From Singulisphaera sp. GP187 (GTDB lineage: Bacteria > Pseudomonadota > Gammaproteobacteria > Burkholderiales > Burkholderiaceae_C), in contig CALPYQ020000147.1 in the NCBI GenBank assembly GCA_943327965.2, positions 1-5,337 on the forward strand: a DNA stretch of 5,337 bases, written 5' to 3'. Within the stretch, counting starts at the first letter, position 1, and each line of letters begins with the position of its first letter. This document shows positions 1 through 4,913 of this stretch, in pieces. The notes below the pieces were generated by a model, which saw only the letters and a program-made list of their open reading frames with translations, was not told where the DNA came from and ran no database searches. The translations under genes were made by a program, and so were the position numbers.

Positions 1-4
1 AATT

Positions 5-34
5 TTGGGATTTCGGCCTTCTGTATGGCACAAT
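5..34 (+). promoter_or_regulatory. Weak candidate sigma-70 promoter for the ompA-like gene
   Basis: A TTGGGA hexamer (5-10) and a CACAAT hexamer (29-34) are separated by 18 bp. Each matches the sigma-70 consensus at 4 of 6 positions. Transcription would start near 41, leaving a leader of about 78 nt. The match is by eye and modest, and a stronger promoter could lie left of the window. Confidence 0.25.
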
Positions 35-41
35 GAATTCA

Positions 42-70
42 ACGCAATGAGTGATGGTCAATCATTGCGT
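42..70 (+). promoter_or_regulatory. Perfect 9-bp inverted repeat in the ompA-like leader
   Basis: ACGCAATGA (42-50) is the exact reverse complement of TCATTGCGT (62-70), with an 11-nt loop between them. If transcription starts near 41, this forms a stem-loop at the very 5' end of the mRNA, the arrangement known to stabilise E. coli ompA mRNA. A T-rich stretch follows (71-79), so it could instead be the terminator of a gene to the left, or an operator. The repeat is seen directly; its role is inference. Confidence 0.4.
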
Positions 71-109
71 ATCTTTTCTCGCAGGATGTCTGCGCTTTTA
101 TTCCCCATG

Positions 110-114
110 AGGAG
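110..114 (+). promoter_or_regulatory. Shine-Dalgarno AGGAG that decides the ompA-like start
   Basis: AGGAG lies 4 nt before the ATG at 119. In-frame upstream start codons, the earliest at 5, lack such a site and would bury the signal peptide behind 38 extra residues. Confidence 0.75.
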
Positions 115-118
115 AACC

Positions 119-781
119 ATGAAAAAATTGAATAAAGTGGCAATGGTGTTGGCTTCAGCTGCCTTGGCAACAGCCGCAGGTGCTCAAACAGTCGATAACT
201 GGCGCAGTGGCTCAGGCGATGCCTGGAAGAGCGGTACAGGTCAGTGCTGGCGCGATGCTAGCTGGACGCCCGCAACAGCTGCTGCTGGTTGCGATGGTGC
301 CATTGTTCCTCCTAAGCCAGCTCCTGCTGCTGCGCCTGCTCCAGCACCAGCCCCTAGAGCTGCAGCCCCAGCTCCCGCTCCTGCACGCCCAGCACCCGCT
401 CCAGCCCCAGCACCCGCTGCCGCAACCAAAGTAACTTACGCTGCCGACACCTTCTTTGACTTTGACAAATCAGTGTTGAAAGCTGACGGCAAAGCCAAGT
501 TGGACGATTTGGCTGGCAAAGTAAAGGCCATCAGCCTGGAAGTCATCATTGCTGTGGGTCACACTGACTCTGTGGGCGACGACGCTTACAACCAAAAGTT
601 GTCTGTCAAGCGTGCTGACGCTGTGAAGGCTTACTTGGTGTCTAAGGGCATTGAGAAAAACCGCGTTTACACAGAAGGCAAGGGCGAAAAGCAACCCGTT
701 GCTGACAACAAAACAGATGCAGGTCGTTCTAAGAACCGCCGCGTAGAAATCGAAGTTGTGGGTACACGCCCCAACAGATAA
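119..781 (+). CDS. ompA: OmpA-family peptidoglycan-binding protein without a beta-barrel
   Basis: A 220-residue exported protein that should tie the outer membrane or periplasm to peptidoglycan. Residues 1-22 form a Sec signal peptide (MKK start, hydrophobic Ala/Leu core, AGA before Gln23). Residues 26-41 hold a tandem W-R/K-S-G-S/T-G repeat, followed by Cys43 and Cys58, which could form a disulfide. Residues 64-102 are a Pro/Ala linker. Residues 105-216 form the OmpA C-terminal domain: FFDFD at 112-116, GHTD at 147-150, the N158-L161-S162-R165 signature, and GRSKNRR at 202-208. Asp150 and Arg165 are the likely diaminopimelate-binding residues. There is no room for the eight-stranded barrel of E. 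coli OmpA, so the symbol is used loosely. The start at 119 is chosen for the AGGAG site and the signal peptide. A strong terminator follows. An OmpA-domain lipoprotein such as Pal is excluded because there is no lipobox Cys at the cleavage site. Confidence 0.93.
   Translation: MKKLNKVAMVLASAALATAAGAQTVDNWRSGSGDAWKSGTGQCWRDASWTPATAAAGCDGAIVPPKPAPAAAPAPAPAPRAAAPAPAPARPAPAPAPAPAAATKVTYAADTFFDFDKSVLKADGKAKLDDLAGKVKAISLEVIIAVGHTDSVGDDAYNQKLSVKRADAVKAYLVSKGIEKNRVYTEGKGEKQPVADNKTDAGRSKNRRVEIEVVGTRPNR
194..241 (+). repeat. Tandem 24-bp degenerate coding repeat in the ompA-like gene
   Basis: Two adjacent 24-bp units (194-217 and 218-241) encode DNWRSGSG and DAWKSGTG. The protein match is 5 identities and 2 conservative changes in 8, while the DNA has diverged. 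This suggests an old duplication kept by selection on the Trp/Gly pattern just after the signal peptide. Confidence 0.6.
308..424 (+). repeat. Low-complexity Pro/Ala-coding tract
   Basis: This tract encodes the Pro/Ala linker (residues 64-102) from degenerate GCN and CCN codons. A 13-bp word, CCCAGCACCCGCT, recurs exactly at 388-400 and 406-418 with an 18-bp period (six residues). Such tracts readily change length by slippage. The linker probably spans the periplasm between the N-terminal segment and the peptidoglycan-binding domain. Confidence 0.75.
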
Positions 782-790
782 TCTGCCAAT

Positions 791-809
791 CAGTTGAATC
801 ATTCAACTG
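791..809 (+). other. 8-bp hairpin just after the ompA-like stop
   Basis: CAGTTGAA (791-798) pairs with TTCAACTG (802-809) across a 3-nt loop. It sits 10 nt past the stop codon and 11 nt before the main terminator. It has no T-tract, so it is not a terminator by itself. It may protect the mRNA 3' end from exonucleases or assist termination. Confidence 0.5.
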
Positions 810-820
810 CAGTAGATTGC

Positions 821-847
821 AAAAAGCCTCCTCCGGGAGGCTTTTTT
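821..847 (+). terminator. Strong intrinsic terminator after the ompA-like gene
   Basis: An 11-bp perfect stem (821-831 with 836-846) has the core GCCTCC/GGAGGC, a TCCG loop closed by C-G (a cUNCGg-type stable tetraloop), an A-run before it and six Ts at 842-847. The A/T symmetry means it could also terminate transcription from the opposite strand. The ubiG start lies only 13 nt beyond the last T, so the terminator also sits in the path of any ompA-to-ubiG read-through. Confidence 0.93.
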
Positions 848-860
848 ACTTTCGGAGACA

Positions 861-1610
861 ATGTCGGACATGAGCACACATTCAAACACCTCGCAATTTT
901 CCTCTTCCAATGTGGATCCCGCTGAATTAGCCAAATTTTCGGAGCTGGCCCATCGCTGGTGGGACACCGAAAGCGAATTCAAGCCATTGCACCAAATCAA
1001 TCCTTTGAGGTTGGCTTGGATTCAGACGCTGGCGCCACTTGCTGGCAAAAAGGTGGTCGACATTGGTTGTGGCGGTGGCATTTTGTCTGACGCCATGGCA
1101 CGGCAAGGCGCAAAGGTCTTGGGTGCCGATTTGGCGGTTAAGTCCCTCAAAGTCGCGCAGCTGCATGCGCTGGAAGCGGGCACCCAAGGGGTTGAATACC
1201 GAGAAATCAGTGCCGAAGATTTGGCGCAGGAGCAAGCCGGTCAATACGATGTCGTCACTTGCATGGAAATGCTCGAGCATGTGCCCGATCCTGCAGCCGT
1301 TGTCAAAGCCTGCTCAGCTCTGGTGAAGCCTGGTGGTTGGGTGTTCTTCTCTACCTTGAACCGCAACCCCAAATCGTTTTTGTTTGCTGTTGTGGGTGCG
1401 GAATACATCTTGAACTTGTTGCCCAAAGGCACGCACGAGTATGCCCGCATGATCAAACCCAGCGAGTTGGCTGACTGGGTTCGCGCCTACGGCCTTGATG
1501 TGATGCAAATGAAAGGCATGACCTACAACCCGTTCACGCGCCATTACGCCTTGGGGACGGACACCGATGTGAATTACTTGATGGCCACTCAAAAGCCATT
1601 GACCAACTGA
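861..1610 (+). CDS. ubiG: UbiG, SAM-dependent ubiquinone biosynthesis O-methyltransferase
   Basis: A 249-residue class I methyltransferase, close to the usual UbiG length. By family it performs both O-methylations of ubiquinone synthesis (2-polyprenyl-6-hydroxyphenol and 3-demethylubiquinol) at the inner membrane. Visible landmarks are the N-terminal family signature at 19-50 ([21 protein letters not shown]), SAM motif [10 protein letters not shown] at 65-73, the acidic residue after beta-2 (Asp90), [10 protein letters not shown] at 134-143, VKPGGW at 155-160, and the UbiG-specific insertion around 165-195 (LNRNPKSF to THEYARMI), which contacts membrane in E. coli UbiG. The start is uncertain: ATG 861 has GGAG only 3 nt upstream, while in-frame ATG 870 has it 12 nt upstream. 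The stop is followed after 19 nt by the HAD phosphatase gene, indicating an operon. No promoter can fit between the preceding terminator and the start. Confidence 0.95.
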   Translation: MSDMSTHSNTSQFSSSNVDPAELAKFSELAHRWWDTESEFKPLHQINPLRLAWIQTLAPLAGKKVVDIGCGGGILSDAMARQGAKVLGADLAVKSLKVAQLHALEAGTQGVEYREISAEDLAQEQAGQYDVVTCMEMLEHVPDPAAVVKACSALVKPGGWVFFSTLNRNPKSFLFAVVGAEYILNLLPKGTHEYARMIKPSELADWVRAYGLDVMQMKGMTYNPFTRHYALGTDTDVNYLMATQKPLTN

Positions 1611-1629
1611 TTCGGCTTGGATTTTGAAG

Positions 1630-2295
1630 ATGAAATTTGAGAACGTAAAGGCGGTTTTTTTTGACTTGGATGGCACGCTGATCGACAGTGCACCGGACTT
1701 GGGCGCTGCGGTCGACAAAATGCGCGTTGCAAGAGGACTGACATCTTTGCCATTGTCCTATTACAGGCCCATGGCGGGTGCCGGTGCCAGAGGCATGATT
1801 GGCTTGGCCTTTGGCTGGACACCCGACCACCCCGATTACGAACAACTCAAAGAAGAGTTCTTTGTGAACTACGAGTCGTGCATGACAGAGCGCACCTTTG
1901 CCTTTGAGGGCGTTGCCCAACTCATTCAAAGCTTGGTGCATTTGAATATGCCTTGGGGCGTTGTGACCAACAAATCCAAACGCTTTACAGAGCCCCTGAC
2001 CCAAGCCATGCCGCTTTTTTCTAGCGCCGCGGTTGTGATCAGTGGTGACACCACGCCACATGCCAAACCGCATCCTGCCCCCTTACTAGAAGCCGCCAAG
2101 CGATTGGGCATCGACCCCGCAGCATGTGTTTACGTGGGCGATGATGAACGAGACATCGTGGCAGGTCATGCCGCTCAAATGAAAACTGTGGCTGCCACTT
2201 ATGGCTATTTGGGTGTCCAATCCGATGTGAAAAGTTGGCAGGCGCATGCCCAAATTGAGAGCCCTGCACAGTTACTCGATTTGCTTGCAGCTTGA
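1630..2295 (+). CDS. gph: HAD-family phosphatase, Gph (phosphoglycolate phosphatase)-like, possibly MupP
   Basis: A 221-residue HAD hydrolase with all four motifs: I FFDLDGTLIDS with nucleophile Asp12 and acid/base Asp14, II Thr113 in VVTNK, III Lys146 in AKPHP, and IV GDDERD with Asp171, Asp172 and Asp175. Residues of roughly 16-90 form the helical C1 cap. Routine annotation would be phosphoglycolate phosphatase, which dephosphorylates 2-phosphoglycolate from DNA repair or oxygenase side reactions. However, the position directly after ubiG and segments such as WGVVTNKSKRFTEP and the late YGYL/SW region resemble, from memory, Pseudomonas MupP, the MurNAc-6-phosphate phosphatase of cell-wall recycling. 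I cannot separate the two by eye. ATG 1630 is preferred over in-frame TTG 1624; the only Shine-Dalgarno-like element is GGA at 1619-1621. An 8-T run at 1655-1662 precedes the nucleophile codon. The gene lies in an operon with ubiG. Confidence 0.9.
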   Translation: MKFENVKAVFFDLDGTLIDSAPDLGAAVDKMRVARGLTSLPLSYYRPMAGAGARGMIGLAFGWTPDHPDYEQLKEEFFVNYESCMTERTFAFEGVAQLIQSLVHLNMPWGVVTNKSKRFTEPLTQAMPLFSSAAVVISGDTTPHAKPHPAPLLEAAKRLGIDPAACVYVGDDERDIVAGHAAQMKTVAATYGYLGVQSDVKSWQAHAQIESPAQLLDLLAA

Positions 2296-2326
2296 TTGAC
2301 TTGCGCGGACGCATTTCACGCCTGCC

Positions 2327-3439
2327 ATGACCGAACAGTCGTTCACCCACATCAACAACATCCGATCCCGCTTAAGGCGATTGGGGGCACAACCCATTCA
2401 CGAACAACGAATTTTGCGGCTTTGGGCACAAGCCAAGCCGCAAGACAGTGGTCGCCGTCCACTAGAAAGCTTTATGCCAACGGCATTGCGAAATGCATTG
2501 CCAGATATCTCGCAATCACTGGCCAGCTTGGTGCAATTGCAATCCGCCCATCCTGCGCAAGATGGTTCTGTTCGGTGGCTATTGGCCTTGAATGATGGTC
2601 AAACTGTTGAGACGGTGGGCCTGCCTCGAGATGGCGTTTGCGTTTCATCACAAGTGGGGTGTGCTGTCGGTTGTGTGTTTTGTATGACGGGCCGCGATGG
2701 CCTCATCAAACAAGTTGGGAGCGCGGAAATGGTGGCGCAGGTGGTGTTTGCGCGTCAACACCGACCCGTCAAAAAAGTTGTCTTCATGGGCATGGGTGAA
2801 CCCGCCCACAATCTTGACAATGTGATGGAGGCCATAGATGTGCTGGGTACGGTGGGCAACATTGCACACAAATCCTTGGTGTTTTCAACGGTAGGAGATC
2901 CGCGTGTTTTTGAACGCTTGCCCCAGGGTCTGGTGAAGCCTGCGCTGGCCGTTTCTTTGCACACCACGCGTGCTGACTTAAGGGCTGAGTTATTGCCCCG
3001 GGCCCCTCAAATGAGCCCTCAGGACTTGGTGCAAGCTGCAGAAAATTACGCCCAACAAACAGGCTATCCCATCCAGTACCAATGGACCTTGCTGAAGGGT
3101 ATTAACGACACGCCCGAGGAAATAGAAGGCATTGTGAAATTGTTGAAGGGCAAATATGCATTGCTCAATATGATTCCCTACAACACGGTAGACGATTTGC
3201 CTTATGAGCGACCTACCTGGGAACGTGCGGCTGAAATAGCACGCACCTTGCACCAACGAGGTGTTTTGACCAAGTTAAGAAATTCTGCAGGTCAAGATGT
3301 AGAAGGTGGCTGCGGTCAGTTGCGAGCGCGTCATTTCTTGGGCAATAAACCGCTAGACAATGCGGTTCCCAAAATGACCAACATGCCTAACAGCAGCATC
3401 ATCAGGGTAACGGTCTCACCCAAGAAAATCACGCCATAA
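2327..3439 (+). CDS. RlmN/Cfr-family radical SAM RNA methyltransferase (RlmN-like paralogue)
   Basis: A 370-residue protein. The family methylates adenine in RNA (RlmN: C2 of A2503 in 23S rRNA and A37 of some tRNAs) by a two-cysteine radical SAM mechanism. The [4Fe-4S] cysteines are Cys112, Cys116 and Cys119 (CAVGCVFC). The resolving and methyl-carrying cysteines correspond to Cys105 (VCVSSQVGC) and Cys329 (GGCGQL). GMGEP at 155-159, VSLH at 209-212 and MIPYN at 282-286 are also conserved. The catalytic apparatus is therefore complete. Flanking residues depart from typical RlmN: the usual RNL after the cluster is KQV here, the 'PIN' of the central loop is PRA, and the tail reads [18 protein letters not shown]. 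No Shine-Dalgarno is evident before ATG 2327, 31 nt after the phosphatase stop, so coupled translation is possible. The last 36 or so residues lie antisense to the permease gene and have no family signature. Confidence 0.88.
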   Translation: MTEQSFTHINNIRSRLRRLGAQPIHEQRILRLWAQAKPQDSGRRPLESFMPTALRNALPDISQSLASLVQLQSAHPAQDGSVRWLLALNDGQTVETVGLPRDGVCVSSQVGCAVGCVFCMTGRDGLIKQVGSAEMVAQVVFARQHRPVKKVVFMGMGEPAHNLDNVMEAIDVLGTVGNIAHKSLVFSTVGDPRVFERLPQGLVKPALAVSLHTTRADLRAELLPRAPQMSPQDLVQAAENYAQQTGYPIQYQWTLLKGINDTPEEIEGIVKLLKGKYALLNMIPYNTVDDLPYERPTWERAAEIARTLHQRGVLTKLRNSAGQDVEGGCGQLRARHFLGNKPLDNAVPKMTNMPNSSIIRVTVSPKKITP

Positions 3440-4245
3440 ACCAGCGCAAAGACGGGAATCAAAAAGGTAACCGTCAGCGCTTTGGATGGGCCTGCGCGGT
3501 TGACCAGTCTAAAGTACAGCACATAGGCAATGCCTGTACAAGCAATGCCCAGCATGAAGACAGATCCCCAAGCTTGTGCGCCAGGCATGGTTTCAGGCAA
3601 TGCAAACAGTGCGGGAACTGTTAACGCCAGACTGGCGCCAAACTGGCTGCCCGTGGCAGACACCAAGGGTGGCAAATTTGGCATGTATTTTTTATTGAAA
3701 CTCCCTGCAATGGCATAGCAAACGGTGGCCAATAAACAGGCCGCTATGGCGGTGTACTGACCCCAAGCGCTTGCATCTGGATTGGCATCGTTGTGGAAGG
3801 TGGTTTGGTGGTTGGCCAAAAGAGAGACACCCAAGAAGCCAATGACCAATCCTGCAATTCGCCACCGGTTCAGCCGATCACCCAGCCACAACCAAGCAAC
3901 CAAGGCTGCAAACAATGGCACGGTGGCATTCAAAATAGATGACAGGCCCGTGGAGATGTGCATCACCGCGTACGCGTAGAGTGCAAAGGGGATGGCTGAA
4001 TTGATGACGCCAAATCCGAGGACCAATTTCCAATTGGCTTTGAAAATGTGCAAGTGGCCTTGCCACACCATCAAAGGAAACAGCATCAAGGTGGCAATGC
4101 AAACCCTCAACCATGCAGTGGCCAAGGGACCGAACTCCGCGGCTCCCATGCGCATGAATAAAAAGGAAGCACCCCACAGTGCGCCCAGCATCAAGTAATC
4201 AGCACGCCAATCAAGCGACTGAGTCGGTTCAAGAGGGCCACTCAT
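3331..4245 (-). CDS. EamA/DMT-family transporter (RhaT-like permease)
   Basis: A 304-residue inner-membrane protein of the drug/metabolite transporter superfamily. It has two EamA repeats (about 17-143 and 160-298) and about ten hydrophobic segments: roughly 17-34, 39-60, 72-90, 98-121, 128-145, 162-183, 192-214, 225-245, 256-276 and 279-298. Family hallmarks are [13 protein letters not shown] in helix 1, the ends of each repeat ([15 protein letters not shown] at 118-132 and [10 protein letters not shown] at 271-280), and ATVP/FLIP before them. Substrates in this family range from amino acids to sugars and drugs, so none can be assigned. Translation starts at ATG 4245, which overlaps the ogt stop (ATGA); with no clear Shine-Dalgarno, it is probably coupled to ogt. 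Its 3' end overlaps the convergent RlmN-like gene by 109 bp. It ends with the usual Lys-Lys after the last helix and appears full-length. Confidence 0.92.
   Translation of the reverse strand: MSGPLEPTQSLDWRADYLMLGALWGASFLFMRMGAAEFGPLATAWLRVCIATLMLFPLMVWQGHLHIFKANWKLVLGFGVINSAIPFALYAYAVMHISTGLSSILNATVPLFAALVAWLWLGDRLNRWRIAGLVIGFLGVSLLANHQTTFHNDANPDASAWGQYTAIAACLLATVCYAIAGSFNKKYMPNLPPLVSATGSQFGASLALTVPALFALPETMPGAQAWGSVFMLGIACTGIAYVLYFRLVNRAGPSKALTVTFLIPVFALVYGVIFLGETVTLMMLLLGMLVILGTALSSGLLPKK
3338..3372. other. Bulged 11-bp inverted repeat inside the convergent gene overlap
   Basis: TTGGG (3338-3342) pairs with CCCAA (3368-3372) and AACCGC (3348-3353) with GCGGTT (3362-3367). There is a 5-nt bulge on the left arm and an 8-nt loop. 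It sits at the 3' end of the permease gene, within the RlmN-like coding sequence. It is a candidate site for termination or RNA folding where the two transcripts collide. No good T-tract follows on either strand, so I do not call it a terminator. Confidence 0.25.
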
Positions 4246-4823
4246 GCGTTGGATACGGCTGTGCGTGTGAGCATGTTGTTCGCTTTAAGCTCTAAACCTA
4301 GCAAGGCTTCCTTGCGCCAAAGACCACCGGCGTAACCCGTCATTTGCCCCTGACTGCCAATGACCCTGTGGCACGGAATTAGGACGCTGATGGGGTTGCG
4401 CCCCACAGCCATTCCAACTGCGCGTGACGCATTGGGTTTGCCAATGGCATGCGCCAATTGTCCGTACGAGCAAGTCTGGCCCAAAGGAATTTGCATCAAG
4501 GCAAACCAAACGGCCTGTTGAAAGGGTGTGCCCACTGAAAGGTCAAGGGGTAATTTGCTTAACAAATGTTGAGCCGAGGTACCCGAGGGAACCAAGCCCT
4601 TGCCAAATCGATGGAGAAGCTGCTGCGCTTCTTGCAAAATGGGATGTTGCTTGTCAACTGGCCAATGACTGGTTGCCGGAAAATGTTTTTGTTGATCAAA
4701 CCAAGCGCCGCACAAACCCACAGGGCTTGCCGCAAGGGTCATGGGGCCCCAGGCGCTTTGAAAGTTCAGTTGACGCGTTTCCGAATGAAAGTTCATGGGC
4801 TGGATCGTACCTGATTTGATCAT
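4242..4823 (-). CDS. ogt: Methylated-DNA-[protein]-cysteine S-methyltransferase (Ogt/AGT)
   Basis: A 193-residue suicide DNA-repair protein that moves O6-alkyl groups from guanine (or O4 from thymine) onto its own cysteine. The C-terminal domain is complete: [11 protein letters not shown] at 99-109, [14 protein letters not shown] at 117-130, a recognition helix containing SRAVGMAV with the arginine finger Arg134, GRNP with Asn143, the active site PCHRV with Cys151 and His152, and [16 protein letters not shown] with Glu178 completing the Cys-His-Glu network. There is no Ada-type zinc domain, so it is a stand-alone Ogt. ATG 4823 is the longest start; in-frame ATG 4796 (residue 10) fits the conserved N-terminus equally well, and neither has a convincing Shine-Dalgarno. 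It is the first gene of a reverse-strand pair with the EamA permease (ATGA overlap), divergent from the mutase gene. Confidence 0.93.
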   Translation of the reverse strand: MIKSGTIQPMNFHSETRQLNFQSAWGPMTLAASPVGLCGAWFDQQKHFPATSHWPVDKQHPILQEAQQLLHRFGKGLVPSGTSAQHLLSKLPLDLSVGTPFQQAVWFALMQIPLGQTCSYGQLAHAIGKPNASRAVGMAVGRNPISVLIPCHRVIGSQGQMTGYAGGLWRKEALLGLELKANNMLTRTAVSNA

Positions 4824-4841
4824 TCAACATCTCAGCCCACC

Positions 4842-4847
4842 TACAAT
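4842..4847 (+). promoter_or_regulatory. Candidate -10 box (TACAAT) for the mutase gene
   Basis: TACAAT matches the sigma-70 -10 consensus at 5 of 6 positions and lies 66 nt before the mutase start in a short divergent intergenic region. No good -35 hexamer exists at 16-18 bp; the nearest TTGATC (4816-4821) is 20 bp away. Read on the other strand, the same bases give TATTGT (4848-4843), so a reverse promoter for ogt could overlap it. Confidence 0.35.
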
Positions 4848-4860
4848 AGAGGGGCCAGAT

Positions 4861-4885
4861 CTTGACGCATTGCACAATGCGCAAG
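4861..4885. promoter_or_regulatory. Imperfect 25-bp dyad in the ogt/mutase intergenic region
   Basis: CGCATTG (4866-4872) and CAATGCG (4875-4881) are perfect inverted repeats around a 2-bp centre. CTTG (4861-4864) and CAAG (4882-4885) extend the symmetry with a single bulged A at 4865. It lies between the candidate -10 and the mutase start. It may be an operator controlling either divergent gene, or a stem-loop in the mutase leader. No regulator family is recognised. Confidence 0.4.
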
Positions 4886-4913
4886 GCACCCCAAAGTTAA
4901 TGGATGATTTTTT

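Noticed and set aside
5..118. N-terminal extension of the OmpA-family protein starting at position 5
   Set aside because: It has no Shine-Dalgarno, would place 38 charged residues before a clear signal peptide, and overlaps the leader inverted repeat.
241..429. Reverse-strand open frame encoding an Ala/Gly-rich peptide, and the overlapping forward frame 180-434
   Set aside because: Both are shadows of the Pro/Ala linker codons of the OmpA-family gene. GC-rich repeats lack stops in several frames, and neither frame has a start signal or family signature.
1319..1332. 14-bp word TCTGGTGAAGCCTG in ubiG, repeated in the RlmN-like gene near 2930
   Set aside because: It encodes the common tetrapeptide LVKP in both genes. 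There is no flanking similarity, so it is a chance match.
1534..2073. Long (179-codon) reverse-strand open frame across the ubiG end and the HAD phosphatase gene
   Set aside because: It is antisense to two well-supported genes, its residue content (many His, Arg and Cys) is typical of a shadow frame, and it has no recognisable domain.
2296..2326. Short gap between the phosphatase and RlmN-like genes, searched for a promoter or terminator
   Set aside because: At 31 nt it has no convincing hexamers, no hairpin with a T-tract and no Shine-Dalgarno. It reads as an ordinary intra-operon spacer.
4424..4819. 131-codon forward open frame opposite ogt
   Set aside because: ogt on the other strand has a complete active-site signature. 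The forward frame has no motif or ribosome-binding site.
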